Assembly (NCBI RefSeq): GCF_000611645.1 | Contig: NW_014011806.1 | Span: forward strand, 1-11,763 | Length of the DNA: 11,763 nt | Reading direction: 5' to 3' | Source of the DNA: Monoraphidium neglectum | Lineage: Eukaryota > Chlorophyta > Chlorophyceae > Sphaeropleales > Selenastraceae | Shown here: positions 1-7,672 of the stretch, in pieces | How positions within the stretch are numbered: the stretch's first letter is position 1 | Layout of the letters: each line of letters begins with the position of its first letter | Program-made: the position numbers and the translations under genes | Notes under the pieces: model-generated | Databases searched by the model: none | Seen by the model: only the letters and a program-made list of their open reading frames with translations | Told to the model about the DNA's origin: nothing

Positions 1-71
1 CCGCCGCTGCGGCCGGCCGGCGGCGGGGCCGCGGCCAGCAGGGGCGCGGCGGTCAGCTGCGCGGCGGCCAT
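1..71 (-). CDS. possible N-terminus of a minus-strand gene leaving the left edge
   Basis: On the minus strand an ATG at 71-69 opens a frame that stays open to the window edge (23 codons). It starts MAAAQLTAAPLLAAAPPP and is Ala/Pro/Leu-rich with no acidic residues, as organelle transit peptides often are. An in-frame TGA lies five codons upstream (86-84), so this would be the first ATG of the frame. The first 180 bases are far richer in G+C than the DNA that follows, which fits a gene end. The opposite strand is also open from base 1 to a TAG near 205, so a plus-strand 3' end is an equal alternative. No family can be named. Confidence 0.28.
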   Translation of the reverse strand, partial: MAAAQLTAAPLLAAAPPPAGRSG

Positions 72-2738
72 CGGGGCCGGCTGTCAGCTGCTTTGGGCCG
101 GGCTGGGCCCAGCCGCAGCGCCCTCGCGCCCGTCGGCGCGAGGCCCGGCGCGGCGCAGCGCGTCCCGCTTGATCGGCACGCTTGATGGCTCCAGATCGAG
201 AATTTAGCTGTCAGCGTGTCTCATACAGTCGGCCAGGCCACCTGATGAACGCTGAGAACAGATTCCGACGCGACAGCTCCAGCTCAGAACAACTGATCTG
301 GAACAAGGCTACGTTTACATTGAGGACACAGATTTACAAGCTCATTCCCATCATACAGACCCCTCCGCAGCTGTTGACCCGCTGGCTGGATGTTGGTACA
401 CTGGTAGATGAGTTCGTTGTTCGCGAAAGCCGTGCTTGCACAAGCTTATGTGTATGATACTGTATCTAAAGAAATTGCGGGATGAGTGGCGTCCTCCCTG
501 GGCTGTGCGCTTGACCGTCCCTGTCGACCAGCTCGTCAGGCGCGTCCAGGGGGCGTTTGCCGCACCCCATGGCGGCGCCCGTGTGGGCCCCTGGCGGCGA
601 CAGCGTAAGCCCGCAGATGGGGCTGCTTGTGGCGCGGGCTGGCGGCGCGAGGCCGTAGCCCAACATTCCCAAAGCATCGGCTCCGAGTGACTGAGTGACC
701 CTGACCCAGCGACCACTGCTCGCACGCCGCGCTACGCGCCCGCCGCGCTGCCCTTGCACCTGCCGCCTTCCTCAGTCGCGGCGGCCCTGTCAGGCAAGCA
801 TGCATGGTCGCGGCGTGCGGGCGTCCGGCCCCGGGACCGGGTGCCCCCTCGCCTGCCTCTTTGACTGCCAGGGACCGCCACAAACATGATGCTGACATCA
901 ATCCTATCGGCCCAGCCGCGCTGAGGACGCCAAGTTCACAGGATCGAAATCAGGGGGCAGCGCCGGGAGCGCGGCCGCTTTAGGGCAGGGTCCTGGGGCG
1001 CGCGGGCCCGCCGCGGTCGCGCAGCAGCCGAGAGGCGCGCAAGTGCAGGCCTCTTGGCTGCTGCCCAAACCCGGCGTACACATCGCGCCGAAGCGGCTGC
1101 CAGCGCCGCGCCGGCCAAATGTGGAGGACCCAACTACTCACGCCCTCCCCACACGCGCTTCCACGCTCGTTCCCTGTAACCCAGATAGGAGCCTCGCCTG
1201 GACCCTGAGGTCATCGTCATCAACTGCCTGGCTTCTGCCTACAGTAGTCTGATTGGCTGCAGCCGCCCACCAAAAGTGGGAGGCGACACGTGGGCTCGCT
1301 AGGGACTGCTGCGATCAAATGCCCCCCCTGGACTAGGCCGACACTGTTCTTGCTCCTGCTGCTCAGCGCCGGCGAAATAAGGCCCGCGCGGCCTGCAAGG
1401 ACAGGCGCCCTCTGGCAGCAGCGGCGTGCGCATACAGGCGGCGCGCGGCGGCGCCTGGCGCAGGGGCGAGCATTCGCTTTGCGCGCGAGCAGCACACGTG
1501 CAGAGCCCCCGGCCCCTCCCTGCGCCTGCGCACGGCCGAGTTGCCCGCGGCGCCCCACCTAAGTTTGCAGGGGCTAGTTGTAATGAAACCTGAACCCTGC
1601 CCCTGCTTTGGTTGCTGCTGGCGGTTCCGTTGTGGATCAGGGTGGAGGAGGCCAATTGCCCTCCTTGGAAGGCGGCAAGTTTCGGCAGTCTCTCAACCAA
1701 GGGTGTGTGGTGAGAGCAGAAGCTCTCGGCCGGCCCCAGTTGTTTGGATGCCTGTACGCGCAGCGGCGGCGAGGCGCGAAAAGTTCGCGACAGCCGCCGG
1801 ACGGCAACCGCCGGCTGCGGGCAAAGAGAACAGCGGTTGCGGCCTGCGTGGCGGACACCCAACCTTTACTGCCGTTTATCTGATATAAATTCGCTGCATC
1901 ACTCATCCCCTCGTCATGTCCTTCAAGTTGCGCCTGCAACACATGTGCGCTCTCGCAGTCCGGCACAGTCCAGTCCTGCAGACCAGCGGTAGGGTCTTGA
2001 AGTTTTGGCGGGGCCACCGAGTTCAAACGTGGCAGCACTGTCCCCACGACTGCCATGAAAGGTGCTTGAATGAGCAGGAGTCAGCATTGGGGTTCTGATA
2101 CAGCAGTGCTTGGGTGGGGGGCAGAGTGGCGCGCGGCGGCATGCACACGAGGATATAGCCCGGCCGGCCTGTTGGTCAACCCTCTGATTGTCGCCCGCAC
2201 AACGGGCGGTGCGCGTGCGCTTGCGGTGGTGGCGCAAAGCGCGATCGGGATGAGGCAATGTGTTCTGACAGGGCGCACGCACTCGTGCGCTCTTTGGCAA
2301 AGGGCAGGGTCGGCCTCCTGTGCAACTGATTTGAACGGATGACAGGAGATGATGTCACATTGTGGCCCTGATTTCAAGGCCACGTCCGATTGGGATTTGG
2401 ATCAACAACGCTTCATAATTCAATTTTTCATGTCGCGCCGAAATTTTCAGTTACTGAGCCCCGAGCTGAGCGGGCAGCCAGCGTGACTGCGTGCGTGGTA
2501 CCGTAACCCAGATGTCAGACAGCCAAAATCTCGATTATGATCGTTTACGGCGATGTCTCACTAATGTATGTAATGTTAAAAATACGGAGCTTTTTCATAA
2601 CAACTTGTAAAAAGCTCTTGCTTTTTCCAAGCTTGCCATCAAGATTCAAATCATCAAAACCGACAGCGTTCTGCTCCACCGGTATTCAACCAGACCCTCA
2701 TCCTCGTTTCTAAGTGCTCTTCCAGACCCCAGCACACC
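72..2738. other. intergenic DNA upstream of gene A, no supported gene
   Basis: Open frames of 60-190 codons occur on both strands here, but they overlap one another and are Arg/Pro/Ala/Cys-rich. They show no recognisable domain, as expected from stop-poor GC-rich DNA. Roughly 700-1130 and 1300-1560 are especially G+C-rich. From about 2390 to 2740 the DNA becomes distinctly richer in A+T, as expected for a promoter region ahead of gene A. I see no RNA gene. Confidence 0.5.
2587..2617. repeat. 9-bp perfect inverted repeat upstream of gene A
   Basis: GAGCTTTTT at 2587-2595 is matched by its exact reverse complement AAAAAGCTC at 2609-2617, with a 13-nt loop. A second CTTTTT follows at 2621-2626. 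The element lies in the AT-rich stretch about 120 bp before the gene A start codon, near a TTAAAAATA that could act as a TATA-like element. It could be a terminator-like hairpin, a factor site or chance in AT-rich DNA. Confidence 0.35.
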
Positions 2739-3630
2739 ATGATGCACCGCAGCGCCCACACCATCTCGGCGTGTGCAGCCCTGCTCCTGCTCCTCGCCGT
2801 TGCGGCCAGTGCCCACCGCACAAAGAGTGAGTCACTGCAAGCCTGTCCCACAGGGCGCCTTGCGCTCCAGCGTGCACGCACCTCATCCATCCACCTGAGA
2901 GCGCGGTGCGGTGGCGTATGGTTGAAGCGGTCGTTGGCTGCCCCGCGCGTCTGTCTGATCTGCCCTCAACTAGTGTGTGGGTGCATGCCTGCCACGACAC
3001 TGTTTCCCGGCCCATCTTACCGACCCGCACCGCCCAGTCCACCAGCCGGCAGTGGCAATGCGCGGCCCCAAATACGCATCGCCCCGTCCATGCGGAACCC
3101 TGCCCCGCCGCACCTGGAATCCCCATTCACCCAGCCAATCTCACACCCCACATACGCACACTCATGTGCGCGCTCCCCTGTTTGACCCACGCACAGGCAA
3201 TCGCCGCCTGCTTGCTGATGACGACAGCAACCATGAGCCCAACGATCGCTTTGCCGCCAGCCGCCTCGCCGCCTCGCTCCGCAACACTGGCGCCCACGAC
3301 CACACCTCCAGCGCCCGCGAGCACACCGCAGGCCCCGCCGCCTCGGGGCCCCTCTTGCCTCCGCTCCCAAAGCCGGTGGTCCACCACGCCCCTCCGGTCG
3401 GCGCCGCGGCGCCTGCGGCCCGGCACACCGGCCGTCGTCTGCTGGATGACGATGACGAAGACCATCACGGGCCCAACGGCATTGCCGCCGTCCGCCTGAG
3501 GTCCGCGCGCCGCAACTTTGGGGTGGAGGGCATCGTACGCACTGCAGGCGTCGCCTCCGGCCGCCTCAGGCCGTCACTCCTCAACTCTGCATCGTTGCGC
3601 CGCGAGTCAGCAGCACCCTGCGGCAATTGA
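2739..3630 (+). CDS. gene A: secreted protein with two RRLL-acidic modules (two exons)
   Basis: Model: exon 1 2739-2826 and exon 2 3197-3630, giving 173 residues. Exon 1 encodes a clear signal peptide: basic start, hydrophobic core at residues 11-23 (CAALLLLLAVAAS), and a likely cut after ASA at residue 25. Splicing makes codon 30 (A + GC, Ser). RRLLADDD follows directly at residues 32-39, and a second copy, RRLLDDDD, lies at 109-116. The two modules align further: His, Pro-Asn, then an Ala-Ala/Arg-Leu/Arg-Asn stretch, at about 32-61 and 109-138. The linker (about 62-108) is Pro/Ala/His-rich. The only cysteine outside the signal peptide is residue 171. The start was chosen because it gives the same 88-nt exon as genes B and C; a second ATG follows immediately in frame. 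Failure to splice would give a 148-residue protein ending near 3185. I recognise no family. Secretion is well supported; processing at RRLL is a guess. Confidence 0.75.
2827..3196 (+). other. phase-1 intron of gene A
   Basis: The donor GTGAGT at 2827-2832 and the acceptor GCACAG ending at 3196 bound a 370-nt intron that interrupts codon 30 after its first base. Support comes from the identical donor position in genes B and C and from exon 2 continuing in the frame that carries the duplicated RRLL modules. The region before the acceptor is C/A-rich and poor in G. Confidence 0.72.
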
Positions 3631-3743
3631 GGCCGTCCAATTGCGTGAGATTAACCCGGCCCCATCATACGATATCTTTGTGTCGCAACATACCTGCATC
3701 AAAGTCTGAACCTTGACCATCAAATCCAAATCCTCCCCACCAA

Positions 3744-3749
3744 AATAAA
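3744..3749 (+). terminator. candidate polyadenylation signal of gene A
   Basis: AATAAA lies about 114 nt after the gene A stop codon, in a C/A-rich stretch. A similar CAAATAAAC context is found about 79 nt after the gene B stop. Many green algae use TGTAA instead, and none lies close behind either stop. The assignment is tentative. Confidence 0.35.
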
Positions 3750-4905
3750 CCAACAGGCTGAAGCCCAGGAGGTTCACGTAGATTACAACATCATGAATAC
3801 AACGCCAGACAAGTGTGTGTTGCAGCTCAACAACCAGCCCCAGGTTTAGGCTGATTGACGTCTGCCCCGCCCGCCCTGTGCAGCTGCTCGCCGTCTCAAG
3901 GCCCGCCGAGCCAGGACGCGCTCTATTGTTCCCTGCCTACCTAGCTGGGCCCGGCTGCGCTGCGCCGCCGCGCCGCCTTGCCTGGCTGCCGCGGCAGCAG
4001 CTGCCGCGTGCGTGTGCCGCCTTACAAGCCGACGCCTGCGGCGGGCGGCGGGCTGCGGCGGGTGTTGGAAGGGGCGCTGCTGTCGGCAGCCGCTTGTCTA
4101 GGGTGGACCAGGGCCGGTGTTCCCCATGGGCTTCCGCTGGTGCGACCCTGTCTGGTTGCGTGCTGGTGGTGTTGCAATCGATCCAACTAATCGGAGTCGG
4201 CTCAGTACATGCCTTTTAGTTGGTGAAGACAAGCGAGCCATTTGACCATCTGCATTGTTTTGAATGGCCCGCCTGGCTGCGCTTGATTTCAATATTTTGT
4301 GCTTTCAAGTGCCTAGTACCAGCCTGGCTGAGGGTGCGGCTTTGCTGGGTCCGCTCATTTACTGTTGTGCTGCCGTTAGCTGCCATCGCCTGCGCCCTGC
4401 TGACGGCGCGCGGCGTGCAACTTGCTTAAGTGTGTTGGCAATCATGACCACTGTGGGGCTCATATCTGCGTGTGTTGCCATCAATGACCGCGGATTGGCC
4501 CCTGCAACAGGGGGGGCGCCCATGGGCCAACAGCAATGGGAATTTCATGCTGTTTGCCTGTGCTCTCCCCCCAAAGACGCATACAACCAGCTGTACAGAG
4601 CGAGCCATAGGCACCTGCCTGCCTGCCATGCTCTCTGTGGCGCCGTGTATCATATGATGCTGACGCGATGCTTTGTTGCTTGTTTTGGAATGGCTTGCTT
4701 GCGCCAGTGCGCGACCTGACTCCAGGTGTGCCTGATTATGTAGGGTACGTACTCTGCTTGCGCTACAGCAGCTCGCTCGTGAGGTTGCCTGATGTGGGCG
4801 TGTTTGGTCATTTGCTGCACTTGGAGATCCAAAACAGCAGCTGCTGGGTTGAGGTGCTGATCAGAGGAGCAGCTGGTTGCCTTGAACCTGTAATGCAGTT
4901 GGGCT

Positions 4906-5335
4906 TTGTTAAACAAAAACAGCTGCACCATGACATTGCTGGAATGCTGCTGCCTGTGCCAGAGGCAGCTCACCTCCACCCCAACAGCGCTGCCCACCAC
5001 ACCGCCATTGTGCGTAAAACCGAGAGCGCACTGCTGTGGGGCGGGTCCACAGGCCCTCCTGCGTGATTCATCTGATGTCCCTCGCAAAGGTGCATCATTA
5101 TCGACAGCGGGCATGCAGCGTGTGTGCTTAGTGGCTTCTCAGGCCCTGCGGACTTTTCACAAGGTGCAGACCAGCAGTGTGCAGCAGGCATTCCAAAAAC
5201 AAATTGATCGCGCCACTTCAATGCAGCCTTTTGTGCAGTCGCATTTGTTTGATGACGACTTTGAAGGCTTTTTGCCACCTCATGTGGGTCCTTCAGCTCA
5301 GGTGTGGATGGCTGGTGCATATCGCTGCTGCCCAT
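4906..5335 (+). pseudogene. possible decayed coding fragment
   Basis: The second half of this frame (about 5080-5335) reads like a normal soluble protein, with stretches such as QQAFQKQIDRATSMQPF and LFDDDFEGFLPPHVGPS. It lacks the Arg/Cys/Pro bias of noise frames nearby. The preceding stretch (about 4880-5060) reads better in a neighbouring plus frame, which would imply a frameshift. It could be a relic of a mobile element or of a gene, or chance in CAG-rich DNA. No family motif is recognised. Confidence 0.15.
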
Positions 5336-5895
5336 GATTTAGCATGGCAACGGCGGTTGAATTAGCTGCGCTGTCATCAGCCGCTGGTGTGGCGATGCAA
5401 TGCAAGGGGTTGCTTGCAGGGTAGGCAGGCAAGGTCATGGGCAAGGGTTTGGTGTCATCAGTCTGGAAGGCCGAAGCAGCACTTTGAGAGCAGCGGTAAT
5501 GCAACAATTGCTTGAGCATGTGCCGGTTGAATTTAGCGATATAATCTTCAAAGACAATGTGAAACAGGGTGTGGCGACACCAACAGGAATGCATGAGAGC
5601 ACTCGCCCACAAGCGAGCAAGCAACAGCAGCACACACGGGCGTCCCTGGCGCACCTGGCGCCCTCACTGCACAAACACTGCCTTGGGGAGCAGCACGCGC
5701 ACTGCCATCGGCTGAGGCAGGGAAAGCATGATGTGTGCCGCCCGGTGTTGTTGGGTCGTATCATCGTACTTGCTCATCCTGCGGTCTTATCACCTTAGGG
5801 TTGGCTCGCAGTTTGTTGACTGCCGCCACCACCAATACACCGGTAAACGTAAACTTTTTGCGTGTCTCAGTAACTCTAAGAAAGTCCGGCGAGAA

Positions 5896-5917
5896 TTGTT
5901 CTCCGACGGAGTAACAA
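5896..5917. promoter_or_regulatory. palindromic element upstream of gene B
   Basis: TTGTT-CTCCG-A-CGGAG-T-AACAA forms a 10-bp inverted repeat with one central base and one bulged T. It lies about 200 bp before the gene B start codon, so an operator-like factor site is possible. No matching copy was seen ahead of genes A or C. Confidence 0.3.
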
Positions 5918-6008
5918 CCTCGGAAAATGCGTGATGTTGCGTGCCAAAGCTGCGTGACTTCCGAGAGCCTGCGAACTCCAAATTGCATTCAAAAGCCACA
6001 CGCGGCAC

Positions 6009-6116
6009 ATTTATCTCCCCACAAACAGACCAAACAACAGGCTGCATCAACCTCACGCAATACAGCAAACCTCCTCCCAACCCAAGAATTCACACCAAAC
6101 CACCAAAGAGAGCACC
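6009..6116 (+). promoter_or_regulatory. G-poor leader and TATA-like region of gene B
   Basis: The roughly 100 nt before the gene B start codon are strongly C/A-rich and contain very few G residues, as in an unstructured 5' untranslated leader. A TTTATC at the upstream end could act as a weak TATA-like element. The start context AGCACCATGG resembles CACACCATGA of gene A and GACACCATGG of gene C, giving a shared CACC-ATG context. Confidence 0.4.
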
Positions 6117-7588
6117 ATGGCGCGCCGCAGCACCCACTTCCTGCTTTTGTGTGCCGCCTTAACCGTGCTAATGGCCATAGTGGCTGATGCCCACCGCATT
6201 CGGGGTGAGCGGCCGACCCTTGGAGCCAGGCGTGTCGCAATCGCGGCCTCGCTCCCCTTCCCCACCCCTTCCCCCCCATGCGACTGCCACATCATCCTGC
6301 TGGGGCCCTAAACGCGCCTCAACCAGCAATATACACCCACGCACGTACAGATTATCTCAGAAGCCTCGTACCCCCATTCCTTTTTCTCGCAGGTGGCGGC
6401 GGCGGCACCACCGTGACCCAGACCCAGACAAACACCCAGGACGCAAGCATCGGCGCCAACAGCCCAAACACCCGCGTCTCCATGAGCAGCGACCAGGCCA
6501 CCACCGTCGCCCGCGCGCTCTTGGGGCGCGGCGACGGCGACCAGCCGCAAGAGGCTGCCACCGTCGGCCGCGCGCTCTTGGGCCGCCGCAACAGCGAGCG
6601 GCCGCAGGAGGCCGCCACCGCTGGCCGCGCGCTCTTGGGCCGCCGCGACAGCGACCGGCCGCAGGAGGCCGACACCGTCGGCCGCGCGCTTTTGGTCAGC
6701 TGGAACAGCGGCCCCGCTCGGGCTCGCGTCACCAAGAAACAGGAGGACGCCGACTCCGCCCGCCACCTGCTCAGGATCCGCAGCCCCAGCGACGCTCGCG
6801 TCACCTATTCTCAGCCGGAGGAGGCCGACACCGCGCGCCGCCTGCTCTTGGGCCGCCGCGACGGCGTCGCTCGGCCTCGCGTCACCAACCAACAGGAAGA
6901 GGCCGACACCGCCGGCCGTGTGCTTTTGGTCGGCTGGAACAGTGGCCCCGCTCGGCCTCGCGTCACCAAGAAACAGGAGGAGGCCGACTCCGCCCGCCAC
7001 CTGCTCAGGATCCGCAGCCCCAGCGACGCTCGCATCTCCTATTCCCAGCCGGAGGAGGCCGACACCGCGCGCCGCCTGCTCTTGGGCCGCCGCGACGGCG
7101 TCGCTCGGCCTCGCGTCACCAACCAACAGGAGGAGGCCAACACCGCCGGCCGTGTGCTTTTGGTCGGCTGGAACAGCGGCCCCGCTCGGCCTCGCGTCAC
7201 CAACCAACAGGACGAGGCTGACACCGCCGGGCGCGTGCTGTTGGGCCGCCGCGACGACGCCGCTCGGCTTCGCGTCACCTATCAGCCGGAGGAGGCCGAC
7301 ACCGCCCGCCGCCTGCTGTTGGGCCGTTGGGACCGCCCCGCTCGGCCTCGCGTCACCAACCAACAGGAGGAGGCCGACACCGCCCACCGCCTGCTCTTGG
7401 GCCGCCGCGACGGCCTCGCTCGGCCCCGCGTCGCCTATGCGGGCGGCGGCAGCACGACCGTCACTCAGTCTCAGACCAGCGACCAGGCTGCGACCACCGG
7501 CGCCAACAGCCCGGGCTCCTCCATCAGCCAGACCAGCAGCCAGGAGGCGACCGCCACCATCGGGCGCCGCCTGCTTGCTTCCAACTAG
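6117..7588 (+). CDS. gene B: secreted R-x-L-L repeat protein (two exons), candidate peptide precursor
   Basis: Model: exon 1 6117-6204 and exon 2 6393-7588, giving 427 residues. Residues 1-25 are a signal peptide (MARRSTHFLLLCAALTVL, cut after ADA). Codon 30 is split by a phase-1 intron (G + GT, Gly). Residues 30-62 form a Gly then Thr/Gln/Ser-rich cap. Residues 63-378 are tandem units, first of 19 residues and then of 24-27, each built on R-[ARHVL]-L-L and often reading QEEADTARRLLLGRRDG with ARPRVTNQ after it. Residues 379-427 repeat the cap and end GRRLLASN. The motif occurs 14 times; the mature part has no cysteine and is Arg/Glu/Asp-rich. R-R-x-L is the type of site cut by plant site-1 protease (SBT6.1) in peptide precursors, so release of repeated peptides is conceivable. 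A structural wall protein is the alternative. All three plus frames and the antisense are long-open here; this frame is chosen from the splice phase, G/C-rich third positions and the cap homology. Confidence 0.82.
6205..6392 (+). other. phase-1 intron of gene B
   Basis: The donor GTGAGC at 6205-6210 and the acceptor CTCGCAG ending at 6392, behind a pyrimidine run (CCTTTTTCTC), bound a 188-nt intron. It interrupts the codon after the first base, exactly where the gene A and C introns do. Reading through it would hit a stop at about 6309-6311 and yield only 64 residues. Confidence 0.8.
6491..7438 (+). repeat. coding tandem repeat array of gene B
   Basis: The first four R-A-L-L motifs are spaced exactly 57 nt apart (GCGCT cores at 6515, 6572, 6629 and 6686). 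After that the unit lengthens to 72-81 nt. There are 13 motif-bearing units in the array, plus a fourteenth motif in the C-terminal cap. All spacings are multiples of three, and many differences between units fall on third positions, as expected when the protein is under constraint. Confidence 0.85.
6672..7139 (+). repeat. 234-bp higher-order repeat inside gene B
   Basis: Three successive unit types (VSWNSGPAR or VGWNSGPAR; RHLLRIRSPSDAR; RRLLLGRRDGVAR) recur in the same order. TTTGGT of the first type lies at 6691, 6925 and 7159, and TCAGGATCCG of the second at 6771 and 7005, so the period is exactly 234 nt (78 residues). Two full copies are present, and the first unit type of a third continues to about 7210. 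The copies are nearly identical at nucleotide level, so the duplication is recent or is being homogenised. Confidence 0.85.
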
Positions 7589-7666
7589 GAGAGCTTCGGC
7601 ACAGCAATGCCCGACGGAGCGCAGGCTGCTGCCGCGCCGCGGCGGGCTGCGCAAGCCTTGGCGCCA

Positions 7667-7672
7667 AATAAA
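7667..7672 (+). terminator. candidate polyadenylation signal of gene B
   Basis: AATAAA within GCCAAATAAACAGC lies about 79 nt after the stop codon. The gene A 3' region holds a similar CAAAATAAACCAACAG, which makes a shared 3'-end element plausible. No TGTAA is seen nearby. Confidence 0.38.

Larger units (their letters stand above)
3750..6000. other. intergenic DNA between genes A and B
   Basis: I find no convincing gene. About 3880-4140 is GC-rich and carries overlapping CTGCCGCGGCAG-type palindromes near 3990-4015. 4700-5700 is rich in CAG/CTG trinucleotides and has modest open frames, one of which is listed separately as a possible relic. From about 5830 the DNA becomes A/C-rich and leads into the gene B leader. 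No tRNA, rRNA or terminal-repeat structure is visible. Confidence 0.45.

Noticed and set aside
1299..1862. Minus-strand open frame of 187 codons
   Set aside because: It overlaps plus frames of similar quality, is Arg/Ala/Pro/Cys-rich and shows no domain or signal. Its length is within chance for this GC content.
2739..3300. Oomycete RXLR-type effector (signal peptide, then RRLL and acidic residues)
   Set aside because: RRLL is not RXLR, there is no EER motif, and the intron after the signal exon and the repeat gene next door do not fit that family. The resemblance is superficial.
3815..4219. Plus-strand open frame of 134 codons after gene A
   Set aside because: The composition matches random GC-rich DNA, there is no start context or signal, and several other frames overlap it.
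6303..6312. CCCTAAA telomere-like heptamer
   Set aside because: Single copy inside the gene B intron; no tandem array.
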